Source: Sandarakinorhabdus rubra (GTDB lineage Bacteria; Pseudomonadota; Alphaproteobacteria; Sphingomonadales; Sphingomonadaceae). Taken from it: a DNA stretch of 61,987 nt. The notes under the pieces are model-generated. The model had not been told where the DNA came from. It ran no database searches and worked only from the letters and a program-made list of their open reading frames with translations. Every line of letters begins with the position of its first letter. Positions within the stretch are counted from its first letter, which is position 1. The position numbers and the translations under genes are program-made. This document shows positions 26,939 to 35,477 of this stretch, piece by piece. The stretch is from positions 1 to 61,987 of the forward strand of contig NZ_WMHO01000001.1 of assembly GCF_010994245.1 (NCBI RefSeq). Direction: 5' to 3'.

Positions 26939-28770
26939 GCTGCCAGACCCTCAATCATCGCCTTGATGCGGTCGGTCACTACCAGCAAGTCGGCATCGAT
27001 CTCAGGCAGCGGCCGGGGTGGCTCGAAGACGTAAAAGTGGCGGTTGAATGGGACCTCGTAGCCTACTTTGGTCTTGGCGTGGTCGATCCAAGCGTCGGGC
27101 GCATGGGGCAGCACTTCGCGCTTGAAGTAAGCCTCCACGTCCTCGGCCAGTGGAACATTCTCGGTGTCACGCAAGCTGCTATCGGCCTGTGGCTTGCCCT
27201 TGGCGGCGCCGCGCTGGCCCAGCACGATGTTGCCGCGTTCGTCTCGAAGGGGCCGCTCCACAGTTATGGTGCGATAACCGAAGGCGGTGGTGGGGAAGAC
27301 GCGGGACAGCGGTGCCAGCTTCACCTTGCCGCCTGCAGGCGCTTGGGGCGGGGCTTCATCCTCCCAGATGATTTCCCGCGCAATCTCCTTGCCGTCGGCG
27401 TTCAGCACCGTCGCCAGCTGAGCTTCCTCAGCTTCACCGAACAGGCGGGTGAGGGCGGCGATGTCAGTTTCCCCAAGTTCCTTTCGCTTGGACCCAAGTG
27501 ACTTGCGCATCTTCTGCCAGAAGCTGGAGCCGTCGATCAGCTGCAGCTTGCCCTTGCGGTGCGCGGGTTTGCGGTTCGAAATGACCCAAACGTAGGTGGC
27601 AATACCGGTGTTGAAGAACATGTCCGTTGGCAAGGCGATGATCGCCTCCACCAGGTCATTCTCAAGCAGGTATCGACGGATCTCGCTCTCGCCACTGCCA
27701 GCGCCGCCTGTGAACAGTGGTGAGCCGTTGAGCACGATTGCGAAGCGACAGCCGCCTTGGGCCTCCGGCCGCATCTTGGACAGCATGTGCATCAAGAACA
27801 GGAGCGAGCCGTCCGACACACGTGGCAGGCCTGGCCCGAAGCGCCCGGCGAAACCAAGCGTCTCGTGTTCCTTGCGGACCTCCTTCTCGACCTTCTTCCA
27901 CTCCACGCCGAACGGCGGGTTGGCCAGCATGTAGTCGAACTGCCGCCCAACGTGCCCGTCCTCGGAGAGCGTGTTGCCAAAGGCGATGTTACTGACATCC
28001 TGGCCCTTGATCAGCATGTCGGCCTTGCAGATCGCGTAAGACTCAGGGTTCAGCTCCTGGCCGAACATGGTGAGCTGGGCACCGGGGTTCTGAGCGGTCA
28101 AATGCTCATCAGCGACCGACAGCATGCCGCCGGTTCCGGCAGTGGGGTCATAGATGGTGCGGACGATGCCCGGCTTGGTCAGCGCTTCATCGTCCTCAAC
28201 GAACACCAGGTTGACCATCAGACGGATGACCTCGCGGGGGGTGAAGTGGTCCCCGGCCGTCTCGTTGGAGGCTTCAGCGAACTTCCGGATGAGCTCCTCG
28301 AACACATGGCCCATCTGCATGTTCGAGACTTTGGTGGGATGCAGATCGATGCCGGCGAACTTCTCGGCGACCAGGTAGAGCAGCTTGGCCTTGTCCAGCC
28401 GGTCAACCTGGTTGTGAAACTCGAACCGCGCAAACACGTCGCGCACCTCGGGCGAGAACCCCTGCAGATAGGCGGTGAGGTTCATGCCCACGTTGGCGGC
28501 ATCGCCCAGCACAGCCTTCAGATCGAGCGGCGAGGCGTTGTAGAAGCTGACCCCAGACTTGCGGCGCAAGAAGGCGTCCGGGTTCATGCCCTGGCTCTCG
28601 CGCAGCTTCATCTCTTCAAGCACTGCCGCCTTGGTCGGCGCCAGCACGCAATCCAGCCGGCGCAGCACGGTGAACGGCAGGATGACTTTGCCATAATCCG
28701 CAGGCTTATAGTCTCCCCGCAGCAGGTCAGCGACAGACCAGATGAATGCCGACAATGACTGTTGATTCAT
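26935..28770 (-). CDS. hsdM: type I DNA methyltransferase M subunit
   Basis: The 611-residue protein has the N-terminal helical HsdM_N domain and an N6-adenine methylase domain with the SAM motif DPTAGTGG at 208-215 and the catalytic NPPFG at 284-288. An extended C-terminal region carries long helices. It is the first gene of the leftward operon, so the promoter lies in 28771-29007, where a 10-bp GCACGCGTGC palindrome (28786-28795) could be an operator. The operon order is hsdM, 122-aa gene, hsdS, paralogues B and A, DUF4268 gene, hsdR. Confidence 0.95.
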   Translation of the reverse strand: MNQQSLSAFIWSVADLLRGDYKPADYGKVILPFTVLRRLDCVLAPTKAAVLEEMKLRESQGMNPDAFLRRKSGVSFYNASPLDLKAVLGDAANVGMNLTAYLQGFSPEVRDVFARFEFHNQVDRLDKAKLLYLVAEKFAGIDLHPTKVSNMQMGHVFEELIRKFAEASNETAGDHFTPREVIRLMVNLVFVEDDEALTKPGIVRTIYDPTAGTGGMLSVADEHLTAQNPGAQLTMFGQELNPESYAICKADMLIKGQDVSNIAFGNTLSEDGHVGRQFDYMLANPPFGVEWKKVEKEVRKEHETLGFAGRFGPGLPRVSDGSLLFLMHMLSKMRPEAQGGCRFAIVLNGSPLFTGGAGSGESEIRRYLLENDLVEAIIALPTDMFFNTGIATYVWVISNRKPAHRKGKLQLIDGSSFWQKMRKSLGSKRKELGETDIAALTRLFGEAEEAQLATVLNADGKEIAREIIWEDEAPPQAPAGGKVKLAPLSRVFPTTAFGYRTITVERPLRDERGNIVLGQRGAAKGKPQADSSLRDTENVPLAEDVEAYFKREVLPHAPDAWIDHAKTKVGYEVPFNRHFYVFEPPRPLPEIDADLLVVTDRIKAMIEGLAA

Positions 28771-29007
28771 GGAGATTCCCGAATTGCACGCGTGCGTTCT
28801 CTTTGACCGCTAATCCGACCGGCTGGCAAGCAGCTCAAAGCTTCGACGGTGCCGTCCGGCCGCGTGAACGGCGAGGTGGCGGACGAGCCCCGGCATATGC
28901 ATTCTGGCAATGCGACCGGCGCCGTTTCGCGGCTCTGGTTGGAAGGTTGGCGAGCGAGCCCACGGAAGGGCCGTTCTTGGACAATGAGAGGACTTGGGGG
29001 AGGGGCG

Positions 29008-30189
29008 ATGCGCTATTGGGTTTATGGCGACGGCAGCTTTACCGTCATGCTCGGCGACCTCATCGCCTTCGCCTGGTTAGCGCCAATGCGTGACCTGGCC
29101 GCCCAGATCGGCATGACCGATACCGGTTTGCGCAAGCTGCTGAAGGCCCAAGGCGTCATTCTTCCGGAGCAGGGCTATTGGAACAAGCTGCGGGCCGGCA
29201 AGCTGACGCCTGTGCTGCCCAAGACTCCGCCACGCCGGCCGGGAGAGTCGCAGCGCATACGGCTTGATGGCCGCTTTGCCGGCAAAGTCTCACCCGCGCC
29301 GCCGATATCAGCCGAAGGTCCGTTTGCCTCCATCGAGGTGCCCGAGGATCTCGACGCACTACTGGACCGGGAGCGTGCTGCCATTGGCCGGGTGGCTGTG
29401 CCCAGGGACCTCTCCAAGCCTGCACCGGGTTTGCGGAGGTTGCTTCAGAGTGAGGAGCGGAGGCGCCAGCGGTTCGCCAAGAGCCGCTACTCGTGGGACG
29501 CTCCACTGTTTGACGGGCCGCTTGCCCAGCGAAAGCTGCGGATCCTCAACGGGCTCTTTCATGCGCTGCACAAGCGCGGCTGCCACGGCGAGGTCTATGA
29601 ACACCAGTACGAGCTGCAGGCTAGCGTCCAGGTGGGGGAGCAATGTGTCCGCCTGAGCTTCTCCACGCTGTCGTCATACAAGACAGTGATGCGCCATGGC
29701 CGCCGGGAACCTGCCGAGGAGCTATCGGCAGGTACGCCGCTCAAGCTCAGTCTGCACATCACCATGCGCCACAAGATGCAGTTGAGTTGGTCTGACACCA
29801 AGGATAGCCGTCTCGAGTCATGCCTCTCTGAGGTCGCCGCAGCCATCATCGTGGCTGGAGAAGCCGGCTACCGCGCGTCGCTCTGGGAGCATATCGAAAT
29901 GCTGGAAAAGCGGCGGCGGCAAGAGGAGGCGGAGCGCCAGGCGCGGATCGCGGAGGCCAGTGCCGCGCGACTGGCAGCGCTCAAGGAGAGTGGCGACCTG
30001 TTGCGCAAGGCAGAAGACATCCGGTCGCTTATTGCCAGGGTGAAGACAGCCGTTGAGGCCGGCGTGCGCAAGGTCCCACCTCAGCAGCTGGCGGATTGGG
30101 AGGCATGGGCCAACGGTTACGCTGACAGCCTCGACCCGGTTTTGTCTGGGCATGTCCTGCGCCACATCGCGCCGTCTACACCGAACTGA
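29008..30189 (+). CDS. hypothetical protein with N-terminal HTH-like segment (393 aa)
   Basis: ATG 29008 has a strong site (GGGGGAGGGG) upstream and is preferred over the longer frame from 28849. Residues near 20-60 (RDLAAQIGMTDTGLRKLLKAQGVILPEQGYWNKLRAGK) read like a helix-turn-helix that picks a DNA-binding helix. A middle region (FHALHKRGCHGEVYEHQYELQASVQVG) looks beta-rich, and the C terminus has a Glu/Arg-rich coiled coil. Similar proteins occur in mobile elements without a known function. It is divergent from hsdM and could regulate it, but this is speculation. Confidence 0.6.
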   Translation: MRYWVYGDGSFTVMLGDLIAFAWLAPMRDLAAQIGMTDTGLRKLLKAQGVILPEQGYWNKLRAGKLTPVLPKTPPRRPGESQRIRLDGRFAGKVSPAPPISAEGPFASIEVPEDLDALLDRERAAIGRVAVPRDLSKPAPGLRRLLQSEERRRQRFAKSRYSWDAPLFDGPLAQRKLRILNGLFHALHKRGCHGEVYEHQYELQASVQVGEQCVRLSFSTLSSYKTVMRHGRREPAEELSAGTPLKLSLHITMRHKMQLSWSDTKDSRLESCLSEVAAAIIVAGEAGYRASLWEHIEMLEKRRRQEEAERQARIAEASAARLAALKESGDLLRKAEDIRSLIARVKTAVEAGVRKVPPQQLADWEAWANGYADSLDPVLSGHVLRHIAPSTPN

Positions 30190-30410
30190 GGCCAGTCATG
30201 ATGGGTTGCCACTTGCAGGGTCAAGTTGGGCTAAGTCGGCTCAAGCGGCGCCGTGCGGGTTGCGGCGCTTGCCGAGGGCCGCAGGCGTGCTAGGTTCGGT
30301 CCCGGTTCTTCCTGCGGATGTCTGACTGAGCATTCGTGATCGACTCCGAACTCGCAACTCGCATTTTATGAGGTACGTAAATCGCATCTTTATCTCGGAT
30401 CTTCGGCCCT

Positions 30411-32534
30411 CTAAATGATGTTATATATTTGATTTTTAAGCATAATTTTGACTTCTATCTGGACTTGCTCCTCCTCAAATGCCAATTGGCGCATGGCCAA
30501 AGAATCGGTGGCGACAGCCCGCTCGCGTTGCAAGTCGCCTTGAATCATCCGCAATCGGTGAAGCGCCGTCTGGCGCGCTTCGAATGCCTTGAGCTCCCAG
30601 CCGGAGAACAGCTGATCCCATCTCCGTTCCGCAAACAGTGAGCGGAAGCTTGGCAAGTCGGTTGCCATCTCTTGGCGGCTTGCCTGGCTCAGGCTTTGAG
30701 AGACGCTGAAGCGCCGCTGGCTGACGTCGCCAGCCGGCTGGCGCCAAGCATTCGGCACGTCCAGGCGGTCAATGAGCGGCACGCCGTCGACCTCAATTGA
30801 TGGGTCCAGCCCGCGCCACAGCCGCCGGACCAGCTGCCACTGATGAGCAAGCGCACCCTTCGCACTCTTGGCGTGTGACACTTCAAGCCAGTCATCCTGC
30901 CAGCCGTTCCCGCCGAGCTGACGACCAGCCAAGAATTTGCGAAAAATCCAGTCTCTGGCCTTGGCTTCAACAGCGCCGTCCAGGTGCAAGAGGATCGTTG
31001 ACGCGAGCGTGCCGTCGGACAAGCGTTCGTGCAGCACGACCCGGTGCAACAAAGCTTTGTCCGGGCCGCCAGGATCGTCTTTCAACCAGACATCAAATCG
31101 TTGGCCAAGCTCTTTGCCGAGGTCGGAGGTCAGCGCCACGGCCTGTTTCTCGTCACTGATCCCCAGCGCAGCGTGGTTCAGGGTCAGACGCGCGTTGAAC
31201 GTCACCCCGTAGCGCTGCGCCAGGAACGTGGCGGCCGTGTAGATTTCCTCCGCTTGCCGGGCGTTCAAGTGCGTCCCTTGGTCAGCACGGCTGCTTGCAT
31301 CACCGGTTCGCCAGGCTGGCGGCTTGCGGCGGCCGGCATTTGATCGATACGCGGTTCCTTCGCTTGCCCGTACAATGCGAGCTGCGATCTCGCTGCGGTC
31401 ACGCTGCACCGGGCGGTCCATTGTCATCAGGTCGTGAAAGCGGACCACCTGGGCCTCAAGCACCGTCTCGTCGATCCGCAGCGGCATGTAGGACCAGAAT
31501 TCCAGCACTTCATCCATCAGCGTCGCGAGCTCGATGCCCAGAACCTCGGCCCTGGCCGCCAAGCCCGCCACCAGAGCCCGGCAGTCGCCATCGTCCACCA
31601 GAAGCCCAATGTCACTGTTCTGCCGCTGAACGCGGGAGGGGCCAACCTGGGTGAGCTTGAGGTGGAGCAGCAGGTCCAGGATCCGATTGGCCAGTTCGGC
31701 TGGGCTCAGCTGCGCAGCCGCTAGCGATGCGCGTTGCTGGTCGAGATCACCTGCAACCAATGCCTGGAAATAGTCCAGCACATGTCCGACCGTGTCCCGC
31801 CGCAGCTCGGTGCGCGCGCCGTCCACAGTGATTGGACGGCCCTGTGCTGCCGTCGCCACTTGTTCCAGTGCTTGCGCAAGCTGCCGGAACGACGGCGCAT
31901 AGCGAACAAATAGATCGAAGGCGGCTGGCTCACAGCTCAGCCCTTCAGATTGGCAGATCTGCTCCAGGTAGCGGCGCGCTTCGTCAGGGGTTGGTCGCCC
32001 CAACGAAAACTGATCACATCGAGCGCGCAAGGGCGCAATCAGCGCCTCCGGCTCTATCAGGGAAAAGATGTACACGATGTGCTCGGAGGTCTGCTCCAGG
32101 GGCTTCAAGAGCGCCTGCTGCGCCTTGTTCGTCAGCGTGTGCGCTTCATCAAAGTAGATGACATGCGCATCCGCATGGAACGGCTTTATCAAAAGGTCGC
32201 CTTCAACCAGGTTCCGGACTTCCTGGGTCGAGCCATCCAGAGCGCTGTTGATCTCGTGGAAGTGCGGCTGGCGGGAGGCTTCATAGAGGTCGCACGCATC
32301 GCACCTGCTGCATGGTGAGCCATTCTCAAGTGGGGCTTCGCACATCACCGCTTGGGCATAAATCTTGGCCAGCGTGGTTTTGCCGGAGCCGCTGGGACCA
32401 TGCAGGATGATGCTGCCACGCCGCCTGGTTACAACCATCGAGCGTAGCTGCTCGACACACTTGCTTTGCCCAACGACGTCCTCAAACCGGTGTGGTCGGT
32501 ATTTCTCGATCCAGCGCAATGATCCATCAGTCAT
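30411..32534 (-). CDS. DnaX-like clamp loader ATPase with a long unknown C-terminal region
   Basis: I take ATG 32534 (MTDGSLRWIEKYRPHRF), since this opening is that of gamma/tau subunits. Motifs follow in DnaX order: Walker A GPSGSGKTT at 46-54, a zinc site Cys65, Cys75, Cys78, Cys81 (CSRCDAC), Walker B/DEAH at 129-132 within the FDEAHTLTNKAQQALLKPLEQ segment, and the LRARCDQFSL arginine-finger segment. After the lid domain come about 330 residues unlike tau (LNARQAEEIYTAATFLA ... VVLHERLSDGT ... WIFRKFLAG). At 707 residues it is not the housekeeping gene in context. It is divergent from a sliding-clamp-like gene, so the pair may load a private clamp. Confidence 0.8.
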   Translation of the reverse strand: MTDGSLRWIEKYRPHRFEDVVGQSKCVEQLRSMVVTRRRGSIILHGPSGSGKTTLAKIYAQAVMCEAPLENGSPCSRCDACDLYEASRQPHFHEINSALDGSTQEVRNLVEGDLLIKPFHADAHVIYFDEAHTLTNKAQQALLKPLEQTSEHIVYIFSLIEPEALIAPLRARCDQFSLGRPTPDEARRYLEQICQSEGLSCEPAAFDLFVRYAPSFRQLAQALEQVATAAQGRPITVDGARTELRRDTVGHVLDYFQALVAGDLDQQRASLAAAQLSPAELANRILDLLLHLKLTQVGPSRVQRQNSDIGLLVDDGDCRALVAGLAARAEVLGIELATLMDEVLEFWSYMPLRIDETVLEAQVVRFHDLMTMDRPVQRDRSEIAARIVRASEGTAYRSNAGRRKPPAWRTGDASSRADQGTHLNARQAEEIYTAATFLAQRYGVTFNARLTLNHAALGISDEKQAVALTSDLGKELGQRFDVWLKDDPGGPDKALLHRVVLHERLSDGTLASTILLHLDGAVEAKARDWIFRKFLAGRQLGGNGWQDDWLEVSHAKSAKGALAHQWQLVRRLWRGLDPSIEVDGVPLIDRLDVPNAWRQPAGDVSQRRFSVSQSLSQASRQEMATDLPSFRSLFAERRWDQLFSGWELKAFEARQTALHRLRMIQGDLQRERAVATDSLAMRQLAFEEEQVQIEVKIMLKNQIYNII

Positions 32535-32686
32535 GTGTACCCCAGTGGCGTTCCCTGGTTGTTCATGAAAAATGCGGGCAACGTGCCCAACGGTGGTGAA
32601 CGTCGCACATGAAATGGAGGGTGCGGTGAAATTTTTTACTCCCCCCGGCCTATATGTCGGCTGATCTTGCAACCAAGGAAAGCGCC

Positions 32687-34090
32687 ATGACCAGTATTCC
32701 AGATCAAAGGCAGGCAGACGACCAGGACCGCGAGGAAGCTGAGCAGGAGGAGCAGTCTGAAGCGGCGCTAGCGTATCTCCGTCAGCACCTGGAACTCGAG
32801 CTCACCTATGCGGACGGCACCCCAGTGATCGTGCACAAAGAGGACGCAAACCTCCAATTCCATATTGACCCCAAAACGTTGTGCGCCGCGCTTGTCGCGG
32901 TTTGGATGCAGGGTGAGCCCACCGCGAGCAACAAGGCATTTGACGCCATTGGTCCTGGTCGGCCTGGGCATGACGCAGACGATCACCAGACGTGCATCAC
33001 CATCACGCCGAAAGCCATCCGCTTCACGTGCACTGCAGCCAGCGTGAGCTGCGAGACCGAGATCATTTTTGCCGAGCCGCTACGCCATGTCCCTGATGAT
33101 GGGGTGGCCTTCCTGATTCCGCAGAGTGCGTTCAAGAAATTTTTCACACAGCCGAAGCTCATATCTAAGGAAAATAAAACGACAAAAAGGACAGAGAAAA
33201 AATGGATAGGGAAGCCTTGGCAACCAACGTCATATAAATCGATAACATACGAAGAGGGAGAGTCTCTTTTGTGTCTTGAAGACACAAAAGGCGGCATATT
33301 CAGATTTACGGTAAGAAAGGTCGTGGCGCCTGCGCCGCTTAGGGTTGGCGATGGCGCCGTCCCTACCGACGGACTGTCGTGCCAAGCTCTGGCAAGTGCG
33401 TTCAATTACTTGGGATTTATGTTCGTCTCAAGCCCCGCAGCTGTTCAACCCTCGGATGCTTCTCTTGCCGGGGGAGAAATGGTCCTAAACGGCCAAAGCA
33501 AGGGGCTGATATGCCAGAACGCCGCGCTGAAGCCATTCGAATTTGAGATGGCTCTCAGCACTGCCAAGCGAGCTCGACCACTCCTGCGTCGCTTGGCTGG
33601 TAACTGCTCGATGAGCACCGGCGACGAAAAATTGGTCTTGGTCGATCGTGTGTTCAGACTGTCTGTTCCGATCAAGACACTGAAAGTGCCTCCCGTGCAC
33701 TTCAAGCAAGTGAGAAAGGCGCTTGATGGGGGTTCCTGGGCCATCAACAATCATGATTTTGACTTGTTTTGGGCCGGTGTGTACATTGTCACCAGCCCTG
33801 ATACTCCTGTGTCATTGAGCCTCAAGGAGAAGGATGGAGAATACGCGCTTATTGCGGACGGTGTTTCCGCGGCAGGCAAATTTGTTTCCGAGATGAATTT
33901 GAGGCCTGAATGCGACAATAAAGTTCCGGAATTGGCAGTGGACAGTAGGCTGTCGGCGGAAGATGTCGTAAAGCTCGGCCGTCATAAAAAGTATGACGGT
34001 TTATCAATATCGTTCGATAAGAAGTTTGTTGTATTCTCTGAGGCCAAAGATGACGAACGCTGTTATTTTGTACTGTCGTTGAGAATATAA
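32687..34090 (+). CDS. probable sliding-clamp-like (DnaN-fold) protein
   Basis: ATG 32687 has AAGGA upstream. The 467-residue protein looks like a diverged beta clamp: an acidic N-terminal tail, then three repeats of about 120 residues (first around ALAYLRQHLELELTY and PKTLCAALVAVWM, second around LSCQALASAFNYLGFMF, third around LRRLAGN to the end). It has a clamp-like C terminus (YFVLSLRI, compare YVVMPMRL of E. coli DnaN). A lysine-rich insertion near residues 160-185 (KENKTTKRTEKKWIG) lies in an AT-rich stretch. The strongest support is the divergent clamp-loader gene next door. The fold call is by eye and moderate. Confidence 0.55.
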   Translation: MTSIPDQRQADDQDREEAEQEEQSEAALAYLRQHLELELTYADGTPVIVHKEDANLQFHIDPKTLCAALVAVWMQGEPTASNKAFDAIGPGRPGHDADDHQTCITITPKAIRFTCTAASVSCETEIIFAEPLRHVPDDGVAFLIPQSAFKKFFTQPKLISKENKTTKRTEKKWIGKPWQPTSYKSITYEEGESLLCLEDTKGGIFRFTVRKVVAPAPLRVGDGAVPTDGLSCQALASAFNYLGFMFVSSPAAVQPSDASLAGGEMVLNGQSKGLICQNAALKPFEFEMALSTAKRARPLLRRLAGNCSMSTGDEKLVLVDRVFRLSVPIKTLKVPPVHFKQVRKALDGGSWAINNHDFDLFWAGVYIVTSPDTPVSLSLKEKDGEYALIADGVSAAGKFVSEMNLRPECDNKVPELAVDSRLSAEDVVKLGRHKKYDGLSISFDKKFVVFSEAKDDERCYFVLSLRI

Positions 34091-34359
34091 TGCGCATATC
34101 GCAAACGCCTCATGCGATCATTGACATTGCCTTTCATTCAACGAGTTTGGCGTTTTCCTGAATTCTCCCAGCCTGGTTTCATTCAAACCTGTGCCTTCAG
34201 CTGGACTTCAATTCCACTGTGACCCTTCAAGCGGAGCAGATCCGTCGATGGGTTTCGGCAGTGCGAACGTGGGAAACCAGCGCACTCCCGATTGCGCAGG
34301 TGGATTGCAGCAATGGCACTTGGCTCCGGTTCTAGGGGACGCCCTACGATCAGATACGA

Positions 34360-34794
34360 TCAAAACAGTGCAAGGACGAAGGGCAAGCCAAAGGTAATGC
34401 CAAGGATCGCTAGGCTGATTGCGAGCCAAATCAGCAAATGCACACGAGCGATGCGATCAAAGTCTGTGAGGATCTCCGGGTCTGGGTGCACAATGGGCTT
34501 TGGCGGTGTCGTTGGCCCAGGGCTACCCTGTTCCCGCCCGCCAGGCCGTTGTTCGCTGCCACCTGGACCCGGTGGGCGCGGGCTCCCTTCCAGGCCCGGC
34601 CATCCTCTGCCTCTGTCTGGGGCGCCTTTCTCTCTCTTGTTGCTGTTGCTGCGATCAGTCTGCGGGTTGCCTGTATATGCGTCCGAAAGTCGCCTCTGAG
34701 CTGCCAGCGCCTCCAGTTCAGCAGCGAGGGCATCGACGCGATTGTCGAGTGCCTGGAAGCGCTGTTGAGCAATGCGGGGACCCGCATTTGTCAT
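34360..34794 (-). CDS. tail-anchored membrane protein, third gene of the ZorAB-like operon (144 aa)
   Basis: The protein has a short coiled coil at the N terminus (QQRFQALDNRVDALAAELEALAAQRR) and a Pro/Gly/Arg-rich linker. A single C-terminal membrane segment (LLIWLAISLAILGITFGLPFVLALF) ends at the stop. It overlaps the ZorB-like gene by 4 bp. The layout fits a small inner-membrane partner of the motor with its coiled coil in the cytosol. I know of no family name. It ends convergent to the clamp-like gene across a 269-bp gap that shows no gene. Confidence 0.65.
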   Translation of the reverse strand: MTNAGPRIAQQRFQALDNRVDALAAELEALAAQRRLSDAYTGNPQTDRSNSNKREKGAPDRGRGWPGLEGSPRPPGPGGSEQRPGGREQGSPGPTTPPKPIVHPDPEILTDFDRIARVHLLIWLAISLAILGITFGLPFVLALF

Positions 34795-35477
34795 TTGAGC
34801 GGAACCATGGTGAAGCGCAGGTCCACGCGGCGGTTTTCTGCGGCGGCGGGGTTCTTCGTGTCGACAAGACGGCTTTCGGCATAGCCGCTGATACCCAGCA
34901 ACGGCACCTGGCTCTTATCGTCAGCGTTGAGAAGTTTGCCTAGGCCTGGCTCCGTCTGGACCAGTGTCTCACGGACGCGTGTCGCGCGGGCAGCCGAGAG
35001 CTCCCAATTGTCTTTCCAAGGGGCTTTGGCGCGCAAGCTGTTGGTATGCCCCTCGATGTAAATCGCATCGAGAACGGGCGCGCTGTCCTTTGGGCAGGCC
35101 GCAATGCGGGTGCGAGTGTAGCATGGCACCTCTGCCTGCAGTGCAGATGCAAGGCGGCGGAGCGTCGGCTCACCTCCTGGCCGCAGAGCAGCGCTGTTGT
35201 TGTCGAACAAAGTATCCTGCGGCAGCCGAATGATGCCTTGATCCAGCGCCGCCTGCTTCTTTGGATCCAGCCCGGCCCTCTTGACCACGGCTTCAAGGAG
35301 CTGAGCCCGAGCTTTTTGCTGCAGTTCGGCCGCACGCTGGAGCTTGTTCTGTTCAATCCGGAACCCGATGGCGAAGGACACCAGCAGGATGATGAAGATG
35401 AACAGGAAGCCGATCACCAGGTCGGTGACAGACGCGTAAAAGTTGTCGGCTGGTGCGGCGCGGCGGGCTCGGCTCAT
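34791..35477 (-). CDS. ZorB/MotB-like stator protein with OmpA peptidoglycan-binding domain
   Basis: The 228-residue protein has one N-terminal membrane helix at about 18-40. Asp19 (SVTDLVIGFLFIF) sits where MotB and ZorB carry the ion-carrying aspartate. A short linker helix follows, then an OmpA-like domain with YIEGHTNSLRAK, NWELSAARATRV, ISGYAESRL and ENRRVDLRF, the peptidoglycan-binding pattern. Two of these with five ZorA-like subunits would form a proton- or sodium-driven motor anchored to the cell wall. It overlaps the ZorA-like gene by 4 bp. It is shorter than flagellar MotB, and no flagellar genes adjoin it. Confidence 0.85.
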   Translation of the reverse strand: MSRARRAAPADNFYASVTDLVIGFLFIFIILLVSFAIGFRIEQNKLQRAAELQQKARAQLLEAVVKRAGLDPKKQAALDQGIIRLPQDTLFDNNSAALRPGGEPTLRRLASALQAEVPCYTRTRIAACPKDSAPVLDAIYIEGHTNSLRAKAPWKDNWELSAARATRVRETLVQTEPGLGKLLNADDKSQVPLLGISGYAESRLVDTKNPAAAENRRVDLRFTMVPLK

